Below are positions 21,862-34,897 of a DNA stretch of 64,000 nucleotides, in pieces. This stretch comes from Saccharum officinarum. Taxonomy: Eukaryota; Streptophyta; Magnoliopsida; Poales; Poaceae. The notes beneath the pieces were generated by a model. It worked only from the letters and a program-made list of their open reading frames with translations, ran no database searches and had not been told where the DNA came from. The translations under genes were made by a program, and so were the position numbers. The stretch spans positions 16,088,834-16,152,833 of the forward strand of contig CM036199.1 of the NCBI GenBank assembly GCA_020631735.1, given 5' to 3'. How positions within the stretch are numbered: the stretch's first letter is position 1; each line of letters starts with the position of its first letter.

Positions 21862-24800
21862 AGAATCTCGTCCCGAGATTTTGAGTTACGAACCACTTAT
21901 CGTAAAAAGCTTTATACGCGGTTTGAAGATATTCTCCCGTTTCCCAAGAAGCATCGCTCTCATCATGGTGGCTCCATTGAATCTTGTAGGTTGTGACCAC
22001 TTTATTTCGAGTGACTCGGTCCTTAGTATCCAGGACTCGAACCGGTTGCTCGCGATACTCCAAGTCTGCCTTGATCCGAATACCCTGAGGTTCTATCCTC
22101 TCCTCTGGAACACGCAGACACTTCTTCAGTTGGGATACGTGAAAAACGGGAAATATCGAACTCATCTCTTCTGGTAACTGCAACTTGTACGCCACGGGAC
22201 CCTTTTTCTCTACGATCTGGTATGGTCCTATATATCTCGCAGACAGTTTCTTCTTGATTCCAAACCGTTTCTTCTTCATTGGGGTAACTTTCAAATAGAC
22301 ATAGTCACCTACTTGGAACTCCAATGCTCTTCTTCTCTTGTCTGCATAACTCTTCTGACGAGACTGTGCAGCTTGCATGTTTTGTTGGATAACACGGACC
22401 TTTTTCTCTGCCTCATCGACAAAATCAATTCCATAAAACCTTCTTTCTCCAGGCTCTACCCAATTTAACGGTGTCCTGCACTTCCTGCCATACAAGGCTT
22501 CAAAAGGTGCCATCTTGATACTCTCTTGGTAACTGTTATTGTAAGCGAATTCTGCCAACGGTAACCAGGATTCCCATGAGCCTCTGGATGATAGTACACA
22601 AGCTCTAAGCATGTCTTCTAGTACCGCATTAACTCTTTCTGTTTGCCCATCAGTCTGTGGGTGGTAAGCCGTGCTACGAATCAAACTAGTACCCAAACCT
22701 TGATGCAGATGTTCCCAAAAGTGAGAGGTAAACTGCGAACCACGATCGGACACAATCGTTTTTGGTATCCCGTGCAATCGGACAATCTCGGCAATGTACT
22801 TCTCTGCATATTGAGGTGGTCGGAATGTCGTCTTAACAGGCAGAAAGTGAGCTGTCTTGGTGAGACGATCTACTATTACCCAAATAGAATCATGCCCTTT
22901 TTGTGTGGTGGGGAGACCAGTGATAAAGTCCATACTTATATCGTCCCACTTCCAATCGGGTACCGACAAGGGTTGCAGAAGTCCTGCAGGTCTCATGTGA
23001 AGAGCTTTAACTCTACAACACATGTCGCAACGAGCAACGTATGCTGCAATTTCCTTTTTCATCTTAGTCCACCAATAACAGGGTCGCAACTCTTGGTACA
23101 TTTTACTACTTCCGGGGTGAATAGATAACTTAGAACGATGGGCCTCATCCATCAACTTGTTCTTAAGCTCTCTATCCTTAGGTACTACCAGGCGATCCTT
23201 GAACCATAACACTCCTTGGTCATCCAATCGAAAGTGTTTGGTGGGTTCTCTCTTCATCCTTTCTTTAATATGAAAGATTCCCTTATCTGTTTTCTGACCA
23301 TCAATAATCTGGCTTTCCAGAGTACAACTGACCTGAACATTATGCAACACAGCAGGATGTAACAAATTGAACCCTTCTTCAAACAACGGTTGCACATCAA
23401 TAGCATGGGATTTTCTGCTCAGTGCATCTGCTACTACATTAGCCTTTCCAGGGTGATAGTGCACGTTCAGATTATAGTCCTTTATCAACTCTAACCATCT
23501 CCGCTGTCGCATGTTCAACTCAGATTGGGTAAAGATGTATTTGAGACTCTTATGATCTGTGAAGATGTTACACACATTACCCAACAGGTAGTGCCTCCAA
23601 ATCTTTAGAGCATGCACCACTGCTGCAAGCTCTAAATCATGTGTAGGGTAGTTAACTTCATGCTTCCTCAATTGCCGTGAGGCGTAAGCAACGACTTTTC
23701 CATTTTGCATTAGCACACATCCTAACCCATACTTGGATGCGTCACAGAAAACATCAAACGGCTTTTCTATATCTGGCTGGGCCAGAACAGGAGCAGTGGT
23801 CAACAACATCCGCAAGTTACGGAAGGCTGCTTCGCACTCCTCTGTCCATACAAACTTATGATCCTTCTGTAACAGGCTTGTCATTGGTTTGGCAATCTTC
23901 GAGAAATCTGGTATGAAGCGACGGTAGTAACCGGCTAAACCAAGAAAACTGCGAACTTCGTTAACCGAAATTGGTGACTTCCAGTTCATAACCTCTTGTA
24001 CCTTACTGGGGTCGACAGAAATGCCATTTTCGGACAACACGTGGCCGAGAAAAGGAACTGTCCTAAGCCAGAACTCACACTTGCTGAACTTAGCATACAG
24101 TCGATGTTCTCTGAGTCTAGTCAAGACTATCCTGAGGTGTTCCGCATGTTCTTCTTCATTTTCTGAGTATATCAGTATGTCATCAATGAACACTATCACA
24201 AACTTGTCCAACTCGGGCATGAAAACCGAATTCATCAGGTACATAAAATATGCAGGAGCATTTGTCAATCCGAAGGACATGACAAGATACTCGTACAAAC
24301 CATATCTGGTAGAGAACGCAGTCTTAGGCACATCCTGCGGCCTAATCTTTATCTGGTGGTACCCTGATCTCAGATCTATTTTAGAGAACACTTTGGCTTT
24401 GGACAATTGGTCAAACAAGATATCAATCCGAGGAAGAGGATACTTGTTTTTAATTGTCACTGCATTCAGTGGCCGATAATCCACGCACATGCGTAAGGAG
24501 TTATCCTTCTTCTTTTTCACAAACAGAGCGGGGCATCCCCATTCGGACGAGCTGGGACGAATCAACCCTTTCCTTAGCAAATCCTGAAGTTGCTTTTTCA
24601 GTTCTGCTAACTCATTGGGAGGCATCCGATAAGGCCTTCTTGAAATCGGTGCTGTTCCTGGAATTAACTCAATGGCAAACTCAACCTCCCGGTCTGGTGG
24701 GAGTCCAGGTAACTCCTCTGGAAACACATCTGGAAACTCACAGACCACTGGAATCTGGACTAGCAGAGTAGTTTGTACCGCACAAGATGTGCTAGCTAGG

Positions 24801-25372
24801 TCTACCCTCCGAGGTAGGATCACCCGAAAGGTGCCTTCCCCACTGGGTTCCTTAAGAGAGATACTCCTTCCTCCAACATCAATTACAACTCCCATTTGAT
24901 TCATCCAGTTCATTCCCATGATCACATCCAAAACTAACCCTGGCATGACTATCAGGTTAAGTTTATATTGCCGGTTCGATATGTTTAGGGTTACTCCCTG
25001 AACAATCTGATTAGTCAACAGATCAGCCCCAGCTGAACTGATTTTATATGCACATTCCAATTCAACTATCTTTTGCTCATGTCTCTTAACGAATGCTTGA
25101 CTTACAAAGGAATGAGATGATCCGGAATCAAACAAAACTACTGCAGGATGATTGTTGATAGAAAACATACCAGCTGTCACCGGTTCTCCCTCAGGGATGT
25201 CATCCACAGTGGTGTGGTGCACACGAGCTTGATACTGCGTTTGCTGTTTCTTAGGGTAGGGACAATACTTTGCAAAGTGTCCAGGTTGGTTGCAGTTGAA
25301 GCACGGTCCCTTCACCTGAGCCACAGTTCCAGATGAACTGCCTTGTCCTGCCTTTGCTTGAGGCAATGCCAT
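21857..25372 (-). CDS. pol: element C copy 1 pol polyprotein (with gag knuckle)
   Basis: 1171 open residues carry the gag end with CCHC knuckle (C24, C27, H32, C37), protease (DSGSSHSF near 84), reverse transcriptase (FIDDILIYS near 393), RNase H ([10 protein letters not shown] near 540), integrase ([17 protein letters not shown] zinc region, core from MDFITGLP near 814) and a chromodomain-like C-terminus ([16 protein letters not shown] near 1127). In B and in copy 2 this frame is fused to gag. Here one C is missing near 25418, which puts gag in another frame. The catalytic motifs are intact. The frame break may be a sequencing error. Confidence 0.93.
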   Translation of the reverse strand: MALPQAKAGQGSSSGTVAQVKGPCFNCNQPGHFAKYCPYPKKQQTQYQARVHHTTVDDIPEGEPVTAGMFSINNHPAVVLFDSGSSHSFVSQAFVKRHEQKIVELECAYKISSAGADLLTNQIVQGVTLNISNRQYKLNLIVMPGLVLDVIMGMNWMNQMGVVIDVGGRSISLKEPSGEGTFRVILPRRVDLASTSCAVQTTLLVQIPVVCEFPDVFPEELPGLPPDREVEFAIELIPGTAPISRRPYRMPPNELAELKKQLQDLLRKGLIRPSSSEWGCPALFVKKKKDNSLRMCVDYRPLNAVTIKNKYPLPRIDILFDQLSKAKVFSKIDLRSGYHQIKIRPQDVPKTAFSTRYGLYEYLVMSFGLTNAPAYFMYLMNSVFMPELDKFVIVFIDDILIYSENEEEHAEHLRIVLTRLREHRLYAKFSKCEFWLRTVPFLGHVLSENGISVDPSKVQEVMNWKSPISVNEVRSFLGLAGYYRRFIPDFSKIAKPMTSLLQKDHKFVWTEECEAAFRNLRMLLTTAPVLAQPDIEKPFDVFCDASKYGLGCVLMQNGKVVAYASRQLRKHEVNYPTHDLELAAVVHALKIWRHYLLGNVCNIFTDHKSLKYIFTQSELNMRQRRWLELIKDYNLNVHYHPGKANVVADALSRKSHAIDVQPLFEEGFNLLHPAVLHNVQVSCTLESQIIDGQKTDKGIFHIKERMKREPTKHFRLDDQGVLWFKDRLVVPKDRELKNKLMDEAHRSKLSIHPGSSKMYQELRPCYWWTKMKKEIAAYVARCDMCCRVKALHMRPAGLLQPLSVPDWKWDDISMDFITGLPTTQKGHDSIWVIVDRLTKTAHFLPVKTTFRPPQYAEKYIAEIVRLHGIPKTIVSDRGSQFTSHFWEHLHQGLGTSLIRSTAYHPQTDGQTERVNAVLEDMLRACVLSSRGSWESWLPLAEFAYNNSYQESIKMAPFEALYGRKCRTPLNWVEPGERRFYGIDFVDEAEKKVRVIQQNMQAAQSRQKSYADKRRRALEFQVGDYVYLKVTPMKKKRFGIKKKLSARYIGPYQIVEKKGPVAYKLQLPEEMSSIFPVFHVSQLKKCLRVPEERIEPQGIRIKADLEYREQPVRVLDTKDRVTRNKVVTTYKIQWSHHDESDASWETGEYLQTAYKAFYDKWFVTQNLGTRFL

Positions 25373-26307
25373 CTTGAACGGCTTCTGGTTCCTCTGGGGT
25401 GGCTGAGCATTCTGATTCTCCTTTGCGGTGGCCTAAACCTTGCACCTGGGGCAGGCGATCGATAAGCCGGGCGGTTGGCTACTGGGGTCCGGGACTGAGA
25501 CGAACCCGACTCGAAAGCCCTCTTACGGATCTTGGAAGCAGCATACACATGGTTGTTCTTCTCTTGCTTCAAACAGTCGCTAACGAAGTCATTGAAACTA
25601 GTCCTCATGTTTGTACCCACATGTTTCATCATCTTGGGACTCAGGCCTCTCTTGAAACTAGCGATCTTCTTGGCATCAGTATCCACCATGTCCGGAGCAT
25701 AACGGCTCAGGTTATTAAAGGCATGCAGGTATTGAGTCACAGTCTTCGTGCCTTGATTTAATGCCAGGAATTCCCCAAGCTTCATCTCGGTCAGACCAGG
25801 TGGAATGTACGTTCCACGGAAGGCTTCAGTGAACTCCCTCCAAGAGATATGGGCATGGGGAGGAAAAGTGGTGCGGTGATGCTTCCACCACATTCCTGCC
25901 GGACCTTGAAGCTGATGAGCTGCGTACTCAGTCTTCAACACCTCAGTCATTCTTAAGACACGAAACTTATCTTCCATCGTATTAATCCACTCTTCTGCAT
26001 CTAAAGGTTCTGCGGCTTCCTTGAAGATCGGTGGACGAGTATCCATGAAGTCCTTGAAACTGCTGTACGGATTTGCTTCGTGACCTACCGGGTTTATCCC
26101 CCGACGGGTATTATCTGCAATACTGCGCAGCGCCGCTTCCATATTCTGTTGCATGCTCTCCATGTTTCGTTGGCTTCCCAAAAATTGGGCGAAAAACTGT
26201 TCCGCAGTGTAAGGTGGAGGAGGCGGTGGTGGATCACGGTCATCATTAGCAGCTGCACTTCCACCAGCCTCAGCGGTACCATACACGGTACGACGAGTGT
26301 TCGGCAT
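25312..26307 (-). CDS. gag: element C copy 1 gag
   Basis: This is the structural protein that packages the element RNA into virus-like particles. It starts [10 protein letters not shown] at 26307, right after ACATGCAG, matching the CAG-ATG context of B's gag. A second ATG two codons upstream at 26313 is possible. A proline run precedes the retrotransposon gag domain ([50 protein letters not shown]). The frame leaves pol after RFRPPQRR because one C is missing near 25418 relative to copy 2, so the last residues are out-of-frame nonsense. Confidence 0.88.
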   Translation of the reverse strand: MPNTRRTVYGTAEAGGSAAANDDRDPPPPPPPYTAEQFFAQFLGSQRNMESMQQNMEAALRSIADNTRRGINPVGHEANPYSSFKDFMDTRPPIFKEAAEPLDAEEWINTMEDKFRVLRMTEVLKTEYAAHQLQGPAGMWWKHHRTTFPPHAHISWREFTEAFRGTYIPPGLTEMKLGEFLALNQGTKTVTQYLHAFNNLSRYAPDMVDTDAKKIASFKRGLSPKMMKHVGTNMRTSFNDFVSDCLKQEKNNHVYAASKIRKRAFESGSSQSRTPVANRPAYRSPAPGARFRPPQRRIRMLSHPRGTRSRSRWHCLKQRQDKAVHLELWLR

Positions 26308-26313
26308 CTGCAT

Positions 26314-26674
26314 GTTTCAGCAACAGTAATTATTAGGTGATGTTGTAGGAATCGCGACCGAATGAAAAATCATGCCGAACTGAATTCACTGGAGAGAATA
26401 AATTCATACAATAAAACAGGGGCACAATAAGTCATTCCAATTAACACAACATCACTAATTATATTACTTAAAGCACACACATCGCGTCCATTACAACCAA
26501 GTTGCCAGCATACATACACTGGACCTTGGACGTTCGGATACCGCCACAAACACATCCAAACTTTCCAACCTTACATCAAGCTTTAGTCTTTCTACTCATT
26601 ATTACATGTCCAAAGTGCTAACAAGCAAAAGACCATGCAAACGGAACCTAGTAGCTAGTGCAACAACTACTAGC
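26314..26674. other. spacer between H3-tail ORF and gag, element C
   Basis: About 360 bases of AT-rich sequence with no coding frame. On the minus strand its end supplies a weak pyrimidine tract and the CAG before gag's ATG, so it may be the end of an intron. Confidence 0.4.
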
Positions 26675-27725
26675 CTACTCATCGTGATCGCTATCTAGGT
26701 CAGAGACGTTGGCGTTGTCGCCGACTGCAGCGTCGTCGTGCTCCTCAGCTGGCGCCACGGGCTCTTCAGGATCTTCGTCTGCATCCAAATCCATCTCTGC
26801 TGCGCCAGGAAGGTCATAAGGGTTAAGCTGATTGTTCAGCCGATGGACCTCTTCATGCAAGTTATCATTGTACTCTTCGGCATCAGCCAGTCGCTGCTCG
26901 AGCTCAAACTGTCTAGCTCTCAACACATTCTCTGCGGACCAGGCTTCATTCCTCTGATGGAGCACATGAGCCAACATGCTCTCAGCATTCCTGTGGGCGG
27001 TGGTCAGTCGTCCAAGCTGCTCTCTCAGGGCACGTACATCCCCTCAAAAGTCATAGTCCTCTGAGTGGCCTGATCTCTCTGACGAGTCAACTGAGCCATC
27101 TCAGCAGTGAGCCTCTCAATCTCGGCGTCGTGATCTCTCTGAAGCTGACGGCGGTCATCGCGAGCCTGACCAAGAGCACTAGAAACACGCCTCAGACTAC
27201 CTTCCACTCCATCGAAGGCCCTCATCACTGCGAACATGGCACTCATAGCGGGGTTGTCACTGTTCTGTGCCTCTGCTGCGCTAATCTCCCGAGACCTGCC
27301 CCTGGCTTGCTGCCACGAGTCAGTGGAGGGGTTGCCCCTCGGAAAGACTCCCGCTATAGTTGCTGCCAACTCCTGAGGAAAACGATCCATGATATCTCTC
27401 AGGATTCCAAAGGCTGCCCTCTCAGCGGCTTCTTCAGGGGTCCTGCCAGTTGACTCAAAACGCCAACCGGTCCACTCAGAACCATCACCTCGGGGACGAA
27501 CTACTGCTTCCACAGTCACCAAAAGTCCTTCACCCAACCGCTCATTTGACCAAAAATATCGGGGCTCCATCCCATCATGATAGCCTACATAGCTGAGCAC
27601 TCTCCACAAGAGTGTAGGCATCCCAAACTCCCAAGAAAAGTGTGACGCTGGCGAGTGCGCGGAGCAAGCTGATGACGGGGAGCTCTGCCGGTGGACTTGC
27701 GAGCGGTCTGCTTGGTACGTGCCAT
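26675..27725 (-). CDS. histone H3-tail-mimic coiled-coil protein, element C copy 1 (two frameshifts)
   Basis: The ORF starts at 27725 with MARTKQTARKSTG, identical to the start of histone H3, then RAPRHQLAPR in place of H3's GKAPRKQLATK. A globular stretch of about 90 residues follows (WRVLSYVGYHDGMEP, SEWTGWRFESTGRTPEEAAERAAF). Next comes a long coiled coil (heptads from about VSSALGQARDDRRQLQ to EEVHRLNNQLNP) and a very acidic tail ending SDLDSDHDE. The expected length is about 350 residues. Two single-C losses, at about 27632 and 27042, break the frame. Copy 2 has those bases. It lies between leader and gag and is preceded by TTTGCTACAG. Function unknown. H3 mimicry and chaperone-like acidity suggest a chromatin role. 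I know of no standard chromovirus gene like this. Confidence 0.8.
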
Positions 27726-28494
27726 CTGTAGCAAAAATTTTATTACCATGGTGAGAACAGATTTTTAAGTTGGCATTTTTATCAAAATGAGATAATCAAC
27801 TTATAAGGGGAGGAACAGTGCCATGAATGAAATGCACACATGATGCATGCACGTTCAGTACGTCCTCACAAACTTAGAAAACTAATGACTATTAACGGCA
27901 TAATCGGTGGCATACAACGATCTCTCGTAACGTAACTAACACGTACTACTCGAAAGCGTTGTTATGTACCTGCAGAAAGGAAATCACTTCAGCCCAAACC
28001 TCACAGTATGAAAATGTGCAGAAAGCAGTAAAGTAAGTTACTCGCTCTACACGCATCCCCAGATACGAGTATAACGGTAACAACTACCCGAATCGTCGTC
28101 CTATTGACGGCATCGTCACTGCATGACGGAATTCCCCACAATTTGGATACCCTCATACGAACATGCGCAGGGCAAGTAAGTATTTTGGTATCACATAAGC
28201 ACTCCCCTAGATCGGCAGTGTATCCGACCATGCACTCACAACTCTCACTTACCAAGGCGTAGAGGTAAAGGATCCATACATTACCACTCAAGTGAATGGC
28301 ACTCATACCATAGCACGCCGTATGAGCGACGAAATTTAAAATATGATGCAAACCCCAAGTTAGTACTTAATTAAGCCACCTAGAGTCCTTATCGGGCATA
28401 AAGGATATGACCACTGGCACACTTTTAAGTTCAAAAGCTTATTTGAAAACACAGTTTTATTTTTAAATACTCATGTGAACAGTAGCATGCTAAA
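27726..28494 (-). other. leader of element C copy 1 with conserved splice donor
   Basis: This is an untranslated leader of about 770 bases. On the minus strand it contains TTG|GTAAGTGAGAG with the intron beginning at 28252, matching a donor in B's leader. The ORF ATG at 27725 follows CTACAG, a fitting acceptor. Short open frames here are not conserved with B. Confidence 0.55.
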
Positions 28495-28510
28495 CCATGC
28501 TCCGATGCCA
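28495..28510 (-). other. primer-binding site of element C copy 1
   Basis: Minus strand TGGCATCGGAGCATGG, two bases from the LTR end. It is close to TGGTATCAGAGC, the usual plant site complementary to initiator tRNA-Met, with two mismatches. Copy 2 has TGGTATCGGAGC. Confidence 0.75.
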
Positions 28511-28512
28511 GC

Positions 28513-31500
28513 TGTAACGGATCAACGTAATTATACGAAATTAAGTAAGAAAATCTTCCACCGAGGCGGTTAATTTAACAAACTTAAGCCCGTATAACTC
28601 GAGATTCCGTGAAATCACGAAGGATTTCAAAACCACTAACATACAACCAAGATCGTACTGATTTAGCAGCCACAATTCACACGATACATAAATCTGATCA
28701 TAAAGGTAAGATACATCGGAGTTCGGAAATAGAAGTTATTACACAACATAGTCAACATAAAGTAGCGGAAGCAAATAACTTTACGCACACACACTTAGTT
28801 AGTTACAGTGCCAGTCGATAGTCATGGTCCACAAAAGCAGTAGATAAGACTAACAGAAAGACCCTTGCCAGGTCCTAGTTGTCACCCATCGCCGGATACA
28901 GACAGTTGGAGCAGTACCCGTAGTACATCTGACCATCTGCAACAACAATGGGAACAACGCCCTGAGTACGAGAATGTACTCAGCTAGACTTACCCGTCAA
29001 AAACCAGAAATAACATGACACCAAGGAGCATGCAAGGCTATTAAAAGTGGATTGGCTTGACTCCTTTGCGAAAAGCACAAGTTGTTATGAGTAAACTCAT
29101 TTAAGTCCTTTTTGCATCATATTTACTATAACCTATTCAATCTAGGTAAGCACCTATGCTAAAGCAATCACTTGATTAACCATTAACATCAAAGGTTACC
29201 ATCTCAGGTTTGCATTTCCAACATTATACACATAACCATCCGTGTTCCATCATTAATACTACGATGCCATAGCTCGAGTCAAGTGCTCACTAACCGGAGC
29301 GACGGCGATTCGAATCGAATTCCTATCCAGCTGGAGATTTATTCCTCACACAAACCATGCTTCCCCCGTCAGGGTCGCGTAGATCACCAATGACACTTTC
29401 CGAGAAGCCGCGGGATAACAATCATGGATCGCACTACCCAGGGACCGCCCGACTGCCAGGACGCACCTTGGGCTCACTCTTCGCGTCCCCGTACACCCCT
29501 TCAACGCCAGTCTGCCAACCCGAGTTTATCCCGGCTCAAAAAGTGTCACTAGCTTCGCGGTCGAAAGGTACTTTATTCGGCCAGCTAAATGTGAGGCATG
29601 CGTTCAACATGACAAGAGGACGAGCAACGATCGGTCCTTAATCGACACAGACGGAATCACTATAGTCCAAAACCCTATAAGACTCCGCCCGGTCTCCGTT
29701 TATCCATCAACACTTGGTTACTTATCATGATCACAATTACAGCTAACCATAACCAGGTATCCACCTATAACTCGCAGGTGACAGGAAATCACCCGACTTT
29801 TACCGTCTAAGCATGGCTAAGCAATTTACTCGATCCTGACCTAATAAGGTAAAAGATAATCTGGTGGCCAAGGATAGTAATGCAACAACGGTTTCACTCA
29901 ACTCCTATAACTTAGTGCAACAATATATAACTATAACTCATGCAATAAGAAATAACTTTTTATAAATTTAGGAGGCTTAAAATGCTCCGGGGCTTGCCTT
30001 TTTCGAACGAACTAGGGTGGTGATCGACGCACTCTGGCAGTTCCTCGCCTGACTCTTCCTCCTCGGGCACCTCCTGTGCCTGGGGTTCCTGCTGATCCGC
30101 CAAGCCTGCTCCTCCGGAACTGCTGCCTGCAACTCCTCCTGCGATCCTGTATGATGCAAGTGCATAAGGAAACATGCGAAGAATGCATCTAAATGCGGTG
30201 GAGTGCTTTGATGACATGAGATGCAGATGAGCACATGTAATGAGCAGTTTGAACATAATTATTTCTTCTACAAGGTAGTCAACATCATCCAAGAACATGT
30301 AACCTAAAAACATACACCTTATCCTTCTATTAGTTAGGCTACCATCTACACATACAATTGAACCTAAGCTACCAAAGCTTACCAACCTAGCTCATCCATA
30401 ACATCAGCAAGGCATAATGATGCTTCAAAGATACACCAAACATATTTTATTTCTCTCAATTTCTCATAAAGAATAATCTTTTATTTCCTATTTAGCTAGG
30501 GTTACACAACAACACCTATCTCTGGTGTAGATAAAAATCTACAAAAATTACAGTAGACTACTCTTACCCTAACTAACCTACCACTAAATTTCATGAGAAT
30601 TGCACAAGTAAAACTGCCTGTACAAAATAAACAAGCTATAGCCTAATTGTGAGCATGAATTTATTTTATACTAGAAAAAGTGTCAAACAACAGATTTCAC
30701 AATTTTCTTAGGTTACTAACAGTAAACCAACATACTACAAAAATTATCAGATGTATGTTGTATACAAATTTTCTCTATAATAAAAATAACAGATATTACC
30801 AATTAAAAGCATTTGAACTACACTTCAACATTTTTCCACAGAACATGCTTCACTAATATTTTTCCTAGAAAGTATATCACAATTAAGATTAATGCCACAA
30901 GAATCACATTTTTCCCTTTATTATTTTATTTACTACACTTTTTCTAAGATATCAGCATTTATACAATTAAATAAAATGCACAGTAGAGTGTCACAAAAAT
31001 CACATGAGATATTTTTAAACTGTAGATCTATTCAAAAGGAACATTTCACAATTTGTTTCATGATTTTTGGAGCTATAAAACTTGAGATACAATTTTTAGA
31101 AGCCTTTTCAGATTTTCTGGAAATCAATTTCTTTAAAACCGAAAATCAAAACTGGCTTTAAACGCTACGTGCACCCCGCTGTGACACCCGAAACCGAAAC
31201 ACTGAGACGAAGGCGGGACCATGGGTCAGACGGCCCACCCGTCAGCCGCAGTCGGTCAGGCGGCGCAGACCGCCGGGATCTCGCCGCCGCGAGTCCTCGA
31301 CGATGGCGAGGGCACCATCGTGCTCCTCTCACCGACGCGAACCCAGTGGTGCCCAGTGGTGGCCAGACGAGCTCGGCATCGAGCTCGCCGGCGTTGCATG
31401 GCGGCTCGGTGGCGCGGATGCCGTCGGCCGCCAACTCCGACCGAGAGGAGCCGCGCGTGAGGTCAGTGAGACTCGTGGTGCAAGTGGGTGCTCGTGCGCT

Positions 31501-32306
31501 CGAGAAGTGGCGAGAAGTGGCGTGGAGGGTGCGCCCACGAGCGGTTGCTCCGGTGAGCTCCGCCGGAACTCCGGCGAGCTATTACCGCGGAAGGGAGGCC
31601 GAATCCTGGCGGGCTGTGGCAGCACCGGACGCGCAACGACAAGGCGCCGAGGGTGAAACGGAGGCGGAGGCGGTGAGCCGGAGCGGCGGCTAGGCGGTTG
31701 CGGAGCTCGGGAGCCGGCGATGGCGAGGCGGAGCTCTGCTGCTGCTGCTGCGGGCGGGGGGGAGAGAATGGAGGGCAATCCGAGGGACGAGCGCGCGGAG
31801 GGGGTAAGCGGCGCGGACGCTGCGGGGCCACAGGGGCGCGTGTCGCGCAGCTCCGACGGCGTGCGCCACGCGGCGACGACGCGCTGCCGCGGCGCCACGA
31901 CGCACGCCGGCGCGCCGCCTCGCGCCGGGGCGGAGGGAGACGACGCGGCGCGGGCCGGGCGCCCGAGGCTGGCCGAAAGGGAAGCCGAAGCCCACTAAGG
32001 CGAAAATCTGATTTTTCTTTTTCAAATATTTTCCAGATTTAATTCTTTGTTTCAAAATTGAATTGGAGATGAAAAAGAGTTTTCAGAAATTGGCCCAAAA
32101 TAAAAGTTGTTCAAATTTTATTCTCTACAACTTTCATATAGAGCACTTTTCAAAATTCTCAATAGATTTGAATTTGAGATTTAAAGCTAATTTTAAAATC
32201 AAAAACTCATTTACTTAGAATATTTTTAAAACAGAATTTGAGGAAAACTTGAATTCAAAATTTTGCTCCAATAATCAAGTTGATTTATTCTAGATTATTT
32301 AAAATT
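28513..32306 (-). repeat. LTR 2 of element C (middle, cut by gap)
   Basis: It starts TGTAACGGATC and is colinear with LTRs 1 and 3 up to the N run. It differs from both outer LTRs by substitutions they share against it (for example at 28558 and around 29727-29765). It also differs by many one-base losses in G/C runs through the GC island at 31165-31990. It contains the same embedded peptide segments. Confidence 0.88.
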
Positions 32307-32406
32307 NNNNNNNNNNNNNNNNNNNNNNNNNNNNNNNNNNNNNNNNNNNNNNNNNNNNNNNNNNNNNNNNNNNNNNNNNNNNNNNNNNNNNNNNNNNNNN
32401 NNNNNN
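32307..32406. other. assembly gap (100 N)
   Basis: One hundred N. Aligning to body 1, the missing part spans the end of LTR 2, the integrase and chromodomain region and part of RNase H. That is about 2 kb, so 100 N is a placeholder. Confidence 0.95.
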
Positions 32407-34897
32407 TTGCGTGAGGCGTAAGCAACGACTTTTCCATTTGCATTAGCACACATCCTAACCCATACTTGGATGCGTCACAGAAAACTCAAACGGCTTTTCT
32501 ATATCTTAGCTGGGCCAGAACAGGAGCAGTGGTCAACAACATCCGCAAGTTACGGAAGGCTACTTCGCACTCCTCTGTCCATACAAACTTATGATCCTTC
32601 TGTAACAGGCTTGTCATTGGTTTGGCAATCTTCGAGAAATCTGGTATGAAGCGACGGTAGTAACCGGCTAAACCAAGAAAACTGCGAACTTCGTTAACCG
32701 AAATTGGTGACTTCCAGTTCATAACCTCTTGTACCTTACTGGGGTCGACAGAAATGCCATTTTCGGACAACACGTGGCCGAGAAAAGGAACTGTCCTAAG
32801 CCAGAACTCACACTTGCTGAACTTAGCATACAGTCGATGTTCTCTGAGTCTAGTCAAGACTATCCTGAGGTGTTCCGCATGTTCTTCTTCATTTTCTGAG
32901 TATATCAGTATGTCATCAATGAACACTATCACAAACTTGTCCAACTCGGGCATGAAAACCGAATTCATCAGGTACATAAAATATGCAGGAGCATTTGTCA
33001 ATCCGAAGGACATGACAAGATACTCGTACAAACCATATCTGGTAGAGAACGCAGTCTTAGGCACATCCTGCGGCCTAATCTTTATCTGGTGGTACCCTGA
33101 TCTCAGATCTATTTTAGAGAACACTTTGGCTTTGGACAATTGGTCAAACAAGATATCAATCCGAGGAAGAGGATACTTGTTTTTAATTGTCACTGCATTC
33201 AGTGGCCGATAATCCACGCACATGCGTAAGGAGTTATCCTTCTTCTTTTTCACAAACAGAGCGGGGCATCCCCATTCGGACGAGCTGGGACGAATCAACC
33301 CTTTCCTTAGCAAATCCTGAAGTTGCTTTTTCAGTTCTACTAACTCATTGGGAGGCATCCGATAAGGCCTTCTTGAAATCGGTGCTGTTCCTGGAATTAA
33401 CTCAATGGCAAACTCAACCTCCCGGTCTGGTGGGAGTCCAGGTAACTCCTCTGGAAACACATCTGGAAACTCACAGACCACTGGAATCTGGACTAGCAGA
33501 GTAGTTTGTACCGCACAAGATGTGCTAGCTAGGTCTACCCTCCGAGGTAGGATCACCCGAAAGGTGCCTTCCCCACTGGGTTCCTTAAGAGAGATACTCC
33601 TTCCTCCAACATCAATTACAACTCCCATTTGATTCATCCAGTTCATTCCCATGATCACATCCAAAACTAACCCTAGCATGACTATCAGGTTAAGTTTATA
33701 TTGCCGGTTCGATATGTTTAGGGTTACTCCCTGAACAATCTGATTAGTCAATAGATCAGCCCCAGCTGAACTGATTTTATATGCACATTCCAATTCAACT
33801 ATCTTTTGCTCATGTCTCTTAGCGAATGCTTGACTTACAAAGGAATGAGATGATCCGGAATCAAACAAAACTACTGCAGGATGATTGTTGATAGAAAACA
33901 TACCAGCTGTCACCGGTTCTCCCTCAGGGATGTCATCCACAGTGGTGTGGTGCACACGAGCTTGATACTGCGTTTGCTGTTTCTTAGGGTAGGGACAATA
34001 CTTTGCAAAGTGTCCAGGTTGGTTGCAGTTGAAGCACGGTCCCTTCACCTGAGCCACAGTTCCAGATGAACTGCCTTGTCCTGCCTTTGCTTGAGGCAAT
34101 GCCATCTTGAACGGCTTCTGGTTCCTCTGGGGTGGCTGAGCATTCTGATTCCTCCTTTGCGGTGGCCTAAACCTTGCACCTGGGGCAGGCGATCGATAAG
34201 CCGGGCGGTTGGCTACTGGGGTCCGGGACTGAGACGAACCCGACTCGAAAGCCCTCTTACGGATCTTGGAAGCAGCATACACATGGTTGTTCTTCTCTTG
34301 CTTCAAACAGTCGCTAACGAAGTCATTGAAACTAGTCCTCATGTTTGTACCCACATGTTTCATCATCTTGGGACTCAGGCCTCTCTTGAAACTAGCGATC
34401 TTCTTGGCATCAGTATCCACCATGTCCGGAGCATAACGGCTCAGGTTATTAAAGGCATGCAGGTATTGAGTCACAGTCTTCGTGCCTTGATTTAATGCCA
34501 GGAATTCCCCAAGCTTCATCTCGGTCAGACCAGGTGGAATGTACGTTCCACGGAAGGCTTCAGTGAACTCCCTCCAAGAGATATGGGCATGGGGAGGAAA
34601 AGTGGTGCGGTGATGCTTCCACCACATTCCTGCCGGACCTTGAAGCTGATGAGCTGCGTACTCAGTCTTCAACACCTCAGTCATTCTTAAGACACGAAAC
34701 TTATCTTCCATCGTATTAATCCACTCTTCTGCATCTAAAGGTTCTGCGGCTTCCTTGAAGATCGGTGGACGAGTATCCATGAAGTCCTTGAAACTGCTGT
34801 ACGGATTTGCTTCGTGACCTACCGGGTTTATCCCCCGACGGGTATTATCTGCAATACTGCGCAGCGCCGCTTCCATATTCTGTTGCATGCTCTCCAT
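32407..34897 (-). pseudogene. pol: element C copy 2 gag-pol, truncated by gap
   Basis: An open frame from 34897 to 32486 joins most of gag, the CCHC knuckle, protease and reverse transcriptase without the frameshift seen in copy 1. This shows gag and pol form one polyprotein in this family. The end near 32486-32510 is out of frame because of small indels beside the gap. Integrase and chromodomain are lost in the gap. A few substitutions separate it from copy 1. Confidence 0.85.

Noticed and set aside
24021..24479. Long plus-strand frames opposite pol (also 32754-33212, 35471-36109 and 22643-23128)
   Set aside because: They are mirror frames of conserved pol or coiled-coil codons with no independent family signal.
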